From positions 24,517,269 to 24,581,268 of the forward strand of contig NC_132888.1 in the NCBI RefSeq assembly GCF_030463535.1: DNA of 64,000 nt. Reading direction: 5' to 3'. A program made the position numbers and the translations under genes. Positions 22,833 through 36,637 of the stretch are shown one piece after another. Positions within the stretch are counted from its first letter, which is position 1; each line of letters starts with the position of its first letter. The notes beneath the pieces were generated by a model, which made no database searches, was not told the origin of the DNA, and worked only from the letters and a program-made list of their open reading frames with translations. The stretch is from Salminus brasiliensis. Its lineage: Eukaryota > Chordata > Actinopteri > Characiformes > Bryconidae.

Positions 22833-25800
22833 TTCTGTTTACGGCCATTCCACCCTTAGAACGCCTGATCTTGTCTGATCTCAGAAGCTACTTAGAGTTG
22901 GGCCTGGTTAGTACTTGAATGGGAGACTGTCTGGGAATACCAGGTGTTGTAAGCTTTTCCAGTCCTGCAAACAATTAAAGCTTACATTTCCATGTTATTT
23001 ACATCTTTTGCACACATTTGTAGTTGAAACTCTTTTGTGATGTAAATTTTGATGTGTTGAAATTGAATGCTTTTTCTTGGTTTTGAACAAATATGGTCTT
23101 AGCTATGAAATTTGAATCCTCTAGTTTGCAAGGTTCTTCTGCTTACGGCCATTCCACCCTTAGAACGCCTGATCTTGTCTGATCTCAGAAGCTACCTAGG
23201 GTTGGGCCTGGTTAGTACTTGAATGGGAGACTGTCTGGGAATACCAGGTGTTGCAAGCTTTTCCAGTCCTGCAAACAATTAAAGTTTACATTTCCATGTT
23301 ATTTACATCTTTTACACACATTTGTAGTTGAAACTCTTTTGTGATGTAAATTTTGATGTGTTGAAATGGAATGCTTTTTCTTGGTTTTGAACAAATATGG
23401 TCTTAGCTATGAAATTTGAATCCTCTAGTTTGCAAGGTTCTTCTGCTTACGGCCATTCCACCCTTAGAACGCCTGATCTCGTCTGATCTCAGAAGCTACC
23501 TAGGGTTGGGCCTGGTTAGTACTTGAATGGGAGACTGTCTGGGAATACCAGGTGTTGTAAGCTTTTTCAATGCTGCAAACAATGAAAGCTTACATTTCCA
23601 TGTTATTTACATCTTTTGCACAAATTTGTAGTTGAAACTCTTTTGTGTTGTAAATTTTGATGTGTTGAAATGGAATGCTTTTTCTTGATTTTAAACAAAT
23701 ATGGTCTTATCTTTGAAATTTGAATCCTCTAGTTTGCAAGGTTATTCTGTTTACGGCCATTCCACCCTAAGAACGCCTGATCTTGTCTGATCTCAGAAGC
23801 TACCTAGGGTTGGGCCTGGTTAGTACTTGAATGGGAGACTGTCTCGGAATACCAGGTGTTGTAAGCTTTTCCAGTCCTGCAAACAATTAAAGCTTACATT
23901 TCCATGTTATTTACATCTTTTGCACACATTTGTAGTTGAAACTCTTTTGTGATGTAAATTTTGATGTGTTGAAATGGAATGCTTTTTCTTGGTTTTGAAC
24001 AAATATGGTCTTATCTATGAAATTTGAATCCTCTAGTTTGCAAGGTTCTTCTGCTTACGGCCATTCCACCCTTAGAACGCCTGATCTCGTCTGATCTCAG
24101 AAGCTACCTAGGGTTGGGCCTGGTTAGTACTTGAATGGGAGACTGTCTGGGAATACCAGGTGTTGTAAGCTTTTTCAATGCTGCAAACAATGAAAGCTTA
24201 CATTTCCATGTTATTTACATCTTTTGCACAAATTTGTAGTTGAAACTCTTTTGTGTTGTAAATTTTGATGTGTTGAAATGGAATGCTTTTTCTTGGTTTT
24301 GAACAAATATGGTCTTATCTATGAAATTTGAATCCTCTAGTTTGCAAGGTTCTTCTGCTTGCGGCCATTCCACACTTAGAATGCCTGATCTTGTCTGATC
24401 TCAGAAGCTAGCTAGGGTTGGGCCTGGTTAGTACTTGAATGGGAGACTGAATGGGAATACCAGGTGTTGTAAGCTTTTTCAATCCTGCAAACAAAGAAAG
24501 CTTACATTTCCATGTTATTTACATCTTTTGCACAAATTTGTAGTTGAAACTCTTTTGTGTTGTAAATTTTGATGTGTTGAAATGGAATGCTTTTTTTTGG
24601 TTTTGAACAAATATGGTCTTATCTATGAAATTTGAATCCTCTAGTTTGCAAGGTTCTTCTGCTTACGGCCATTCCACCCTTAGAACGCCTGATCTCGTCT
24701 GATCTCAGAAGCTACCTAGGGTTGGGCCTGGTTAGTACTTGAATGGGAGACTGAATGGGAATACCAGGTGTTGTAAGCTTTTCCAGTCCTGCAAACAATT
24801 AAAGCTTACATTTCCATGTTATTTACATCTTTTGCACAAATTTGTAGTTGAAACTCTTTTGTGTTGTAAATGTTGATGTGTTAAAATGGAATGCTTTTTC
24901 TTGATTTTGAACAAATATGGTCTTAGCTATGAAATTTGAATCCTCTAGTTTGCAAGGTTCTTCTGCTTACGGCCATTCCACCCTTAGATCGCCTGATCTC
25001 GTCTGATCTCAGAAGCGACCTAGGGTTGGGCCTGGTTAGTACTTGAATGGGAGACTGTCTGGGAATACCAGGTGTTGTAAGCTTTTCCAGTCCTGCAAAC
25101 AATTAAAGCTTACATTTCCATGTTATTTACATCTTTTGCACAAATTTGTAGTTGAAACTCTTTTGTGTTGTAAATTTTGATGTGTTGAAATGGAATGCTT
25201 TTTCTTGGTTTTGAACAAATATGGTCTTATCTATGAAATTTGAATCCTCTAGTTTGCAAGGTTCTTCTGCTTATGGCCATTCCACCCTTAGAATGCCTGA
25301 TCTTGTCTGATCTCAGAAGCTAGCTAGGGTTGGGCCTGGTTAGTACTTGAATGGGAGACTGAATGGGAATACCAGGTGTTGTAAGCTTTTTCAAACCTGC
25401 AAACAAAGAAAGCTTTCATTTCCATGTTATTTACATCTTTTGCACAAATTTGTAGTTGAAACTCTTTTGTGTTGTAAATGTTGATGTGTTAAAATGGAAT
25501 GCTTTTTCTTGGTTTTGAACAAATATGGTCTTAGCTATGAAATTTGAATTCTCTAGTTTGCACGGTTCTTCTGTTTACGGCCATTCCACCCTTAGAACGC
25601 CTGATCTTGTCTGATCTCAGAAGTTACTTAGAGTTGGGCCTGGTTAGTACTTGAATGGGAGACTGTCTGGGAATACCAGGTGTTGTATGCTTTTTCAATC
25701 CTGCAAACAATGAAAGCTTACATTTCCATTTTTTTTTCATCTTTTGCACAAATTTGTATTTGAAACTCTTTTGTGTTGTAAATGTTGATGTGTTGAAATG

Positions 25801-28800
25801 GAATGCTTTTTCTTGATTTTAAACAAATATGGTCTTATCTATGAAATTTTAATCCTCTAGTTTGCAAAGTTCTTCTGCTTACGGCCATTCCACCCTTAGA
25901 AAGCCTGATCTCGTCTGATCTCAGAAGCTACCTAGGGTTGGGCCTGGTTAGTACTTGAATGGGAGACTGTCTGGGAATACCAGGTGTTGTAAGCTTTTCC
26001 AGTCCTGCAAACAATTAAAGCTTACATTTCCATGTTATTTACATCTTTTACACACATTTGTAGTTGAAACTCTTTTGTGATGTAAATTTTGATGTGTTGA
26101 AATGGAATGCTTTTTCTTGGTTTTGAACAAATATGGTCTTATCTATGAAATTTGAATCCTCTAGTTTGCAAGGTTCTTCTGCTTATGGCCATTCCACCCT
26201 TAGAACGCCTGATCTCGTCTGATCTCAGAAGCTACCTAGGGTTGGGCCTGGTTAGTACTTGAATGGGAGACTGTCTGGGAATACCAGGTGTTGTAAGCTT
26301 TTTCAATGCTGCAAACAATGAAAGCTTACAATTCCATGTTATTTACATCTTTTGCAAAAATTTGTAGTTGAAACTCTTTTGTGTTGTAAATTTTGATGTG
26401 TTGAAATGGAATGCTTTTTCTTGATTTTAAACAAATATGGTCTTATCTTTGAAATTTGAATCCTCTAGTTTGCAAGGTTCTTCTGTTTACGGCCATTCCA
26501 CCCTAAGAACGCCTGATCTCGTCTGATCTCAGAAGCTACCTAGGGTTGGGCCTGGTTAGTACTTGAATGGGAGACTGTCTCGGAATACCAGGTGTTGTAA
26601 GCTTTTCCAGTCCTGCAAACAATTAAAGCTTACATTTCCATGTTATTTACATCTTTTGCACACATTTGTAGTTGAAACTCTTTTGTGATGTAAATTTTGA
26701 TGTGTTGAAATGGAATGCTTTTTCTTGGTTTTGAACAAATATGGTCTTATCTATGAAATTTGAATCCTCTAGTTTGCAAGGTTCTTCTGCTTATGGCCAT
26801 TCCACCCTTAGAACGCCTGATCTCGTCTGATCTCAGAAGCTACCTAGGGTTGGGCTTGGTTAGTACTTGAATGGGAGACTGAATGGGAACACCAGGTGTT
26901 GTAAGCTTTTTCAATCCTGCAAACAAAGAAAGCTTACATTTCCATGTTATTTACATCTTTTGCACAAATTTGTATTTGAAACTCTTTTGTGTTGTAAATG
27001 TTGATGTGTTAAAATGGAATGCTTTTTCTTGGTTTTGAACAAATATGGTCTTAGCTATGAAATTTGAATTCTCTAGTTTGCAAGGTTCTTCTGCTTACGG
27101 CCATTCCACCCTTAGAACGCCTGATCTCGTCTGATCTCAGAAGCTACCTAGGGTTGGGCCTGGTTAGTACTTGTATGGGAGACTGTCTGGGAATACCAGG
27201 TGTTGCAAGCTTTTCCAGTCCTGCAAACAATTAAAGCTTACATTTCCATGTTATTTACATCTTTTACACACATTTGTAGTTGAAACTCTTTTGTGATGTA
27301 AATTTTGATGTGTTGAAATGGAATGCTTTTTCTTGGTTTTGAACAAATATGGTCTTATCTATGAAATTTGAATCCTCTAGTTTGCAAGGTTCTTCTGCTT
27401 ACGGCCATTCCACCCTTAGAACGCCTGATCTCGTCTGATCTCAGAAGCTACCTAGGGTTGGGCCTGGTTAGTACTTGAATGGGAGACTGTCTGGGAATAC
27501 CAGGTGTTGTAAGCTTTTTCAATGCTGCAAACAATGAAAGCTTACATTTCCATGTTATTTACATCTTTTGCACAAATTTGTAGTTGAAACTCTTTTGTGT
27601 TGTAAATTTTGATGTGTTGAAATGGAATGCTTTTTCTTGATTTTAAACAAATATGGTCTTATGTTTGAAATTTGAATCCTCTAGTTTGCAAGGTTCTTCT
27701 GTTTACGGCCATTCCACCCTAAGAACGCCTGATCTTGTCTGATCTCAGAAGCTACCTAGGGTTGGGCCTGGTTAGTACTTGAATGGGAGACTGTCTCGGA
27801 ATACCAGGTGTTGTAAGCTTTTCCAGTCCTGCAAACAATTAAAGCTTACATTTCCATGTTATTTACATCTTTTGCACACATTTGTAGTTGAAACTCTTTT
27901 GTGATGTAAATTTTGATGTGTTGAAATGGAATGCTTTTTCTTGGTTTTGAACAAATATGGTCTTATCTATGAAATTTGAATCCTCTAGTTTGCAAGGTTC
28001 TTCTGCTTACGGCCATTCCACCCTTAGAACGCCTGATCTAGTCTGATCTCAGAAGCTACCTAGGGTTGGGCCTGGTTAGTACTTGAATGGGAGACTGTCT
28101 GGGAATACCAGGTGTTGTAAGCTTTTTCAATGCTGCAAACAATGAAAGCTTACATTTCCATGTTATTTACATCTTTTGCACAAATTTGTAGTTGAAACTC
28201 TTTTGTGTTGTAAATGTTGATGTGTTAAAATGGAATGCTTTTTCTTGATTTTGAACAAATATGGTCTTAGCTATGAAATTTGAATCCTCTAGTTTGCAAG
28301 GTTCTTCTGCTTACGGCCATTCCACCCTTAGAATGCCTGGTCTTGTCTGATCTCAGAAGCTAGGTAGGGTTGGGCCTGGTTAGTACTTGAATGGGAGACT
28401 GAATGGGAATACCAGGTGTTGTAAACTTTTTCAATCCTGCAAACAAAGAAAGCTTACATTTCCATGTTATTTACATCTTTTGCACAAATTTGTAGTTGAA
28501 ACTCTTTTGTGTTGTAAATGTTGATGTGTTAAAATGGAATGCTTTTTCTTGATTTTGAACAAATATGGTCTTAGCTATGAAATTTGAATCCTCTAGTTTG
28601 CAAGGTTCTTCTGCTTATGGCCATTCCACCCTTAGATCGCCTGTTCTCGTCTGATCTCAGAAGCTACCTAGGGTTGGGCCTGGTTAGTACTTGAATGGGA
28701 GACTGTCTGGGAATACCAGGTGTTGTAAGCTTTTCCAGTCCTGCAAACAATTAAAGCTTACATTTCCATGTTATTTACATCTTTTGCACAAATTTGTAGT

Positions 28801-31800
28801 TGAAACTCTTTTGTGTTGTAAATTGTGATGTGATGAAATGGAATGATTTTTCTTGGTTTTGAACAAATATGGTCTTATCTATGAAATTTGAATCCTCTAG
28901 TTTGCAAGGTTCTTCTGCTTACTGCCATTCCACCCTTAGAATGCCTGATCTTGTCTGATCTCAGAAGCTAGCTAGGGTTGGGCCTGGTTAGTACTTGAAT
29001 GGGAGACTGAATGGGAATACCAGGTGTTGTAAGCTTTTTCAATCCTGCAAACAAAGAAAGCTTACATTTCCATGTTATTTACATCTTTTGCACAAATTTG
29101 TAGTTGAAACTCTTTTGTGTTGTAAATGTTGATGTGTTAAAATGGAATGCTTTTTCTTGGTTTTGAACAAATATGGTCTTAGCTATGAAATTTGAATCTT
29201 CTAGTTGGCAAGGTTCTTCTGCTTACGGCCATTCCACCCTTAGAAAGCCTGATTTCATCTGATCTCAGAAGCTACCTAGGGTTGGGCCTGGTTAGTACTT
29301 GAATGGGAGACTGTCTGGGAATACCAGGTGTTGTAAGCTTTTTCAATCCTGCAAACAATGAAAGCTTACATTTCCATGTTATTTACATCTTTTGCACAAA
29401 TTTGTAGTTGAAACTCTTTTGTGATGTAAATTTTGATGTGTTGAAATGGAATGCTTTTTCTTGGTTTTGAACAAATATGGTCTTAGCTATGAAATTTGAA
29501 TCCTCTGGTTTGCAAGGTTCTTCTGCTTACGGCCATTCCACCCTTAGAACGCCTGGTCTAGTCTGATCTCAGAAGCTACCTAAGGTTGGGCCTGGTTAGT
29601 ACTTGAATGGGAGACTGGATGGGAATACCAGGTGTTGTAAGCTTTTCCAGTCCTGCAAACAATTAAAGCTTACATTTCCATTTTATTTACATCTTTTGCA
29701 CAAATTTGTAGTTGAAACTCTTTTGTGTTGTAAATTTTGATGTGTTGAAATGGAATGCTTTTTCTTGGTTTTAAACAAATATGGTCTTATCTATGAAATT
29801 TGAATCCTCTAGTTTGCAAGGTTCTTCTGCTAACGGCCATTCCACCCTTAGAACGCCTGATCTCGTCTGAGCTCAGAAGCTACCTAGGGTTGGGCCTGGT
29901 TAGTACTTGAATGGGAGACTGAATGGGAATGCCAGGTGTTGTAAGCTTTTCCAGTCCTGCAAACAATTAAAGCTTACATTTCCATGTTATTTACATATTT
30001 TGCACAAATTTGTAGTTGAAACTCTTTTGTGTTGTAAATGTTGATGTGTTAAAATGGAATGCTTTTTCTTGATTTTGAACAAATATGGTCTTAGCTATGA
30101 AATTTGAATCCTCTAGTTTGCAAGGTTCTTCTGCTTACGGCCATTCCACCCTTAGATCGCCTGATCTCGTCTGATCTCAGAAGCTATCTAGGGTTGGGCC
30201 TGGTTAGTACTTGAATGGGAGACTGTCTGGGAATACCAGGTGTTGTAAGCTTTTCCAGTCCTGCAAACAATTAAAGCTTACATTTCCATGTTATTTACAT
30301 CTTTTGCACAAATTTGTAGTTGAAACTCTTTTGTGTTGTAAATTTTGATGTGTTGAAATGGAATGCTTTTTATTGGTTTTGAACAAATATGGTCTTATCT
30401 ATGAAATTTGAATCCTCTAGTTTGCAAGGTTCTTCTGCTTATGGCCATTCCACCCTTAGAATGCCTGGTCTTGTCTGATCTCAGAAGCTAACTAGGGTTG
30501 GGCCTGTTTAGTACTTGAATGGGAGACTGAATGGGAATACCAGGTGTTGTAAGCTTTTTCAATCCTGCAAACAAAGAAAGCTTACATTTCCATGTTATTT
30601 ACATCTTTTGCACAAATTTGTAGTTGAAACTCTTTTGTGTTGTAAATGTTGATGTGTTAAAATGGAATGCTTTTTCTTGGTTTTGAACAAATATGGTCTT
30701 ATCTATGAAATTTGAATCCTCTAGTTTGCAAGGTTCTTCTGCTTACGGCCATTCCACCCTTAGAACGCCTGATCTCGTCTGATCTCAGAAGCTACCTAGA
30801 GTTGGGCCTGGTTAGTACTTGAATGGGAGACTGAATGGGCATACCAGGTGTTGTAAGCTTTTCCAGTCCTGCAAACAATTAAAGCTTACATTTCCATGTT
30901 ATTTACATATTTTGCACAAATTTGTAGTTGAAACTCTTTTGTGTTGTAAATGATGATGTGTTAAAATGGAATGCCTTTTCTTGATTTTGAACAAATATGG
31001 TCTTAGCTATGAAATTTGAATCCTCTAGTTTGCAAGGTTCTTCTGCTTACGGCCATTCCACCCTTAGAACGCCTGATTTCGTCTGATCTCAGAAGCTACC
31101 TAGGGTTGGGCCTGGTTAGTACTTGAATGGGAGACTGTCTGGGAATACCAGGTGTTGTAAGCTTTTTCAATCCTGCAAACAATGAAAGCTTACATTTCCA
31201 TGTTATTTACATCTTTTGCAGAAATTTGTAGTTGAAACTCTTTTGTGTTGTAAATTTTGATGTGTTGAAATGGAATGTTTTTTCTTGGTTTTGAACAAAT
31301 ATGGTCTTAGCTATGAAATTTGAATTCTCTAGTTTGCACGGTTCTTCTGCTTACGGCCATTCCACCCTTAGAATACCTGATCTTGTCTGATCTCAGAAGC
31401 TACCTAGGGTTGGGCCTGGTTAGTACTTGAATGGGAGACTGAATGGGAATACCAGGTGTTGTAAGCTTTTCCAGTCCTGCAAACAATTAAAGCTTACATT
31501 TCCATGTTATTTACATATTTTGCACAAATTTGTAGTTGAAACTCTTTTGTGTTGTAAATTTTGATGTGTTGAAATGGAATGCTTTTTTTTGGTTTTAAAC
31601 AAATATGGTCTTATCTATGAAATTTGAATCCTCTAGTTTGCAAGGTTCTTCTGCTTACGGCCATTCCACCCTTAGAACGCCTGATCTCGTCTGATCTCAG
31701 AAGCTAGGTAGGGTTGGGCCTGGTTAGTACTTGAATGGGAGACTGAATGGGAATACCAGGTGTTGTAAGCTTTTCCAGTCCTGCAAACAATTAAAGCTTA

Positions 31801-32380
31801 CATTTCCATGTTATTTACATATTTTGCACAAATTTGTAGTTGAAACTCTTTTGTGTTGTAAATGTTGATGTGTTAAAATGGAATGCTTTTTCTTGATTTT
31901 GAACAAATATGGTCTTAGCTATGAAATTTGAATCCTCTAGTTTGCAAGGTTCTTCTGCTTACGGCCATTCCACCCTTAGATCGCCTGATCTCGTCTGATC
32001 TCAGAAGCTACCTAGGGTTGGGCCTGGTTAGTACTTGAATGGGAGACTGTCTGGAAATACCAGGTGTTGTAAGCTTTTCCAGTCCTGCAAACAATTAAAG
32101 CTTACATTTCCATGTTATTTACATCTTTTGCACAAATTTGTAGTTGAAACTCTTTTGTGTTGTAAATGTTGATGTGTTAAAATGGAATGCTTTTTTTTGT
32201 TTTTGAACAAATATGGTCTTAGCTATGAAATTTGAATTCTCTAGTTTGTACGGTTCTTCTGTTTGCGGCCATTCCACCCTTAGAACGCCTGATCTTGTCT
32301 GATCTCAGAAGCTACTTAGGGTTGGGCCTGGTTAGTACTTGAATGGGAGACTGTCTGGGAATACCAGGTGTTGTAAGCTT
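22229..32380 (+). rRNA. 5S-like genes, copies 74-107
   Basis: Starts are 22229 + 304k for k = 0 to 33 (last 32261). Two variants absent to the left enter here: spacers with CACACATTTG (first after copy 76, near 23013) and genes reading CCTAAGAACG (first in copy 79, 23749). Copies 88 and 92 carry G97C (CTCGG), which makes a new CpG. Copy 89 has C68T and the GGGAACACC ending. Copies 94-107 largely repeat copies 57-69, but with copy 60 replaced and a copy-41-like gene (copy 99) included, so blocks have been reshuffled rather than copied once. Confidence 0.93.
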
Positions 32381-32565
32381 TTTCAATCCTGCAAACAATG
32401 AAAGCTTATATTTCCATTTTTTTTTTCATCTTTTGCACAAATTTGTATTTGAAACTCTTTTGTGTTGTAAATGTTGATGTGTTGAAATGGAATGCTTTTT
32501 CTTGATTTTAAACAAATATGGTCTTATCTATGAAATTTGAATCCTCTAGTTTGCAAGGTTCTTCT

Positions 32566-33597
32566 GCTTACGGCCATTCCACCCTTAGAACGCCTGATCT
32601 CGTCTGATCTCAGAAGCTACCTAGGGTTGGGCCTGGTTAGTACTTGAATGGGAGACTGTCTGGGAATACCAGGTGTTGTAAGCTTTTCCAGTCCTGCAAA
32701 CAATTAAAGCTTACATTTCCATGTTATTTACATATTTTGCACAAATTTGTAGTTGAAACTCTTTTGTGTTGTAAATGTTGATGTGTTAAAATGGAATGCT
32801 TTTTCTTGATTTTGAACAAATATGGTCTTAGCTATGAAATTTGAATCCTCTAGTTTGCAAGGTTCTTCTGCTTACGGCCATTCCACCCTTAGATCGCCTG
32901 ATCTCGTCTGATCTCAGAAGCGACCTAGGGTTGGGCCTGGTTAGTACTTGAATGGGAGACTGTCTGGGAATACCAGGTGTTGTAAGCTTTTCCAGTCCTG
33001 CAAACAATTAAAGCTTACATTTCCATGTTATTTACATCTTTTGCACAAATTTGTAGTTGAAACTCTTTTGTGTTGTAAATTTTGATGTGTTGAAATGGAA
33101 TGCTTTTTCTTGGTTTTGAACAAATATGGTCTTATCTATGAAATTTGAATCCTCTAGTTTGCAAGGTTCTTCTGCTTACGGCCATTCCACCCTTAGAATG
33201 CCTGATCTTGTCTGATCTCAGAAGCTAGCTAGGGTTGGGCCTAGTTAGTACTTGAATGGGAGACTGAATGGGAATACCAGGTGTAGTAAGCTTTTTCAAT
33301 CCTGCAAACAAAGAAAGCTTACATTTCCATGTTATTTACATCTTTTGCACAAATTTGTAGTTGAAACTCTTTTGTGTTGTAAATGTTGATGTGTTAAAAT
33401 GGAATGCTTTTTCTTGGTTTTAAACAAATATGGTCTTAGCTATGAAATTTGAATTCTCTAGTTTGCACGGTTCTTCTGTTTACGGCCATTCCACCCTTAG
33501 AACGCCTGATCTTGTCTGATCTCAGAAGCTACTTAGGGTTGGGCCTGGTTAGTACTTGAATGGAAGACTGTCTGGGAATACCAGTTGTTGTAAGCTT
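32566..33597 (+). rRNA. 5S-like genes, copies 108-111
   Basis: Starts are 32566, 32870, 33174 and 33478, the +1 phase between a 10-T tract after copy 107 and an 8-T tract after copy 111. They correspond one to one to copies 70-73 and share their private changes (T53G in the second; G70A and T112A in the third). Confidence 0.93.
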
Positions 33598-33780
33598 TTT
33601 CAATCCTGCAAACAATGAAAGCTTATATTTCCATTTTTTTTCATCTTTTGCACAAATTTGTATTTGAAACTCTTTTGTGTTGTAAATGTTGATGTGTTGA
33701 AATGGAATGCTTTTTCTTGATTTTAAACAAATATGGTCTTATCTATGAAATTTGAATCCTCTAGTTTGCAAGGTTCTTCT

Positions 33781-35420
33781 GCTTACGGCCATTCCACCCT
33801 TATAACGCCTGATCTCGTCTGATCTCAGAAGCTACCTAGGGTTGGGCCTGGTTAGTACTTGAATGGGAGACTGTCTGGGAATACCAGGTGTTGTAAGCTT
33901 TTCCAGTCCTGCAAACAATTAAAGCTTACATTTCCATGTTATTTACATATTTTGCACAAATTTGTAGTTGAAACTCTTTTGTGTTGTAAATGTTGATGTG
34001 TTAAAATGGAATGCCTTTTCTTGATTTTGAACAAATATGGTCTTAGCTATGAAATTTGAATCCTCTAGTTTGCAAGGTTCTTCTGCTTACGGCCATTCCA
34101 CCCTTAGAACGCCTGATTTCGTCTGATCTCAGAAGCTACCTAGGGTTGGGCCTGGTTAGTACTTGAATGGGAGACTGTCTGGGAATACCAGGTGTTGTAA
34201 GCTTTTTCAATCCTGCAAACAATGAAAGCTTACATTTCCATGTTATTTACATCTTTTGCAGAAATTTGTAGTTGAAACTCTTTTGTGTTGTAAATTTTGA
34301 TGTGTTGAAATGGAATGTTTTTTCTTGGTTTTGAACAAATATGGTCTTAGCTATGAAATTTGAATTCTCTAGTTTGCACGGTTCTTCTGCTTACGGCCAT
34401 TCCACCCTTAGAACGCCTGATCTTGTCTGATCTCAGAAGCTACCTAGGGTTGGGCCTGGTTAGTACTTCAATGGGAGACTGAATGGGAATACCAGGTGTT
34501 GTAAGCTTTTCCAGTCCTGCAAACAATTAAAGCTTACATTTCCATGTTATTTACATATTTTGCACAAATTTGTAGTTGAAACTCTTTTGTGTTGTAAATT
34601 TTGATGTGTTGAAATGGAATGCTTTTTTTTGGTTTTAAACAAATATGGTCTTATCTATGAAATTTGAATCCTCTAGTTTGCAAGGTTCTTCTGCTTACGG
34701 CCATTCCACCCTTAGAACGCCTGATCCCGTCTGATCTCAGAAGCTAGGTAGGGTTGGGCCTGGTTAGTACTTGAATGGGAGACTGAATGGGAATACCAGG
34801 TGTTGTAAGCTTTTCCAGTCCTGCAAACAATTAAAGCTTACATTTCCATGTTATTTACATATTTTGCACAAATTTGTAGTTGAAACTCTTTTGTGTTGTA
34901 AATGTTGATGTGTTAAAATGGAATGCTTTTTCTTGATTTTGAACAAATATGGTCTTAGCTATGAAATTTGAATCCTCTAGTTTGCAAGGTTCTTCTGCTT
35001 ACGGCCATTCCACCCTTAGATCGCCTGATCTCGTCTGATCTCAGAAGCTACCTAGGGTTGGGCCTGGTTAGTACTTGAATGGGAGACTGTCTGGAAATAC
35101 CAGGTGTTGTAAGCTTTTCCAGTCCTGCAAACAATTAAAGCTTACATTTCCATGTTATTTACATCTTTTGCACAAATTTGTAGTTGAAACTCTTTTGTGT
35201 TGTAAATGTTGATGTGTTAAAATGGAATGCTTTTTTTTGTTTTTGAACAAATATGGTCTTAGCTATGAAATTTGAATTCTCTAGTTTGTACGGTTCTTCT
35301 GTTTGCGGCCATTCCACCCTTAGAACGCCTGATCTTGTCTGATCTCAGAAGCTACTTAGGGTTGGGCCTGGTTAGTACTTGAATGGGAGACTGTCTGGGA
35401 ATACCAGGTGTTGTAAGCTT
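33781..35420 (+). rRNA. 5S-like genes, copies 112-117
   Basis: Starts are 33781 + 304k for k = 0 to 5 (last 35301). Copy 112 has G23T (CTTATAACG). After it the spacer switches to the type that follows copy 102, marking the joint of a ten-unit duplication, so copies 113-117 repeat copies 103-107. Copies 114 and 115 differ from their partners by single changes around positions 26-36. Confidence 0.93.
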
Positions 35421-35605
35421 TTTCAATCCTGCAAACAATGAAAGCTTATATTTCCATTTTTTTTTTCATCTTTTGCACAAATTTGTATTTGAAACTCTTT
35501 TGTGTTGTAAATGTTGATGTGTTGAAATGGAATGCTTTTTCTTGATTTTAAACAAATATGGTCTTATCTATGAAATTTGAATCCTCTAGTTTGCAAGGTT
35601 CTTCT

Positions 35606-36637
35606 GCTTACGGCCATTCCACCCTTAGAACGCCTGATCTCGTCTGATCTCAGAAGCTACCTAGGGTTGGGCCTGGTTAGTACTTGAATGGGAGACTGTC
35701 TGGGAATACCAGGTGTTGTAAGCTTTTCCAGTCCTGCAAACAATTAAAGCTTACATTTCCATGTTATTTACATATTTTGCACAAATTTGTAGTTGAAACT
35801 CTTTTGTGTTGTAAATGTTGATGTGTTAAAATGGAATGCTTTTTCTTGATTTTGAACAAATATGGTCTTAGCTATGAAATTTGAATCCTCTAGTTTGCAA
35901 GGTTCTTCTGCTTACGGCCATTCCACCCTTAGATCGCCTGATCTCGTCTGATCTCAGAAGCGACCTAGGGTTGGGCCTGGTTAGTACTTGAATGGGAGAC
36001 TGTCTGGGAATACCAGGTGTTGTAAGCTTTTCCAGTCCTGCAAACAATTAAAGCTTACATTTCCATGTTATTTACATCTTTTGCACAAATTTGTAGTTGA
36101 AACTCTTTTGTGTTGTAAATTTTGATGTGTTGAAATGGAATGCTTTTTCTTGGTTTTGAACAAATATGGTCTTATCTATGAAATTTGAATCCTCTAGTTT
36201 GCAAGGTTCTTCTGCTTACGGCCATTCCACCCTTAGAATGCCTGATCTTGTCTGATCTCAGAAGCTAGCTAGGGTTGGGCCTAGTTAGTACTTGAATGGG
36301 AGACTGAATGGGAATACCAGGTGTAGTAAGCTTTTTCAATCCTGCAAACAAAGAAAGCTTACATTTCCATGTTATTTACATCTTTTGCACAAATTTGTAG
36401 TTGAAACTCTTTTGTGTTGTAAATGTTGATGTGTTAAAATGGAATGCTTTTTCTTGGTTTTAAACAAATATGGTCTTAGCTATGAAATTTGAATTCTCTA
36501 GTTTGCACGGTTCTTCTGTTTACGGCCATTCCACCCTTAGAACGCCTGATCTTGTCTGATCTCAGAAGCTACTTAGGGTTGGGCCTGGTTAGTACTTGAA
36601 TGGAAGACTGTCTGGGAATACCAGTTGTTGTAAGCTT
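35606..36637 (+). rRNA. 5S-like genes, copies 118-121
   Basis: Starts are 35606, 35910, 36214 and 36518. They are the second tandem copy of copies 108-111, 3040 bp (ten units) away, flanked by the same 10-T and 8-T tracts. Confidence 0.93.
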
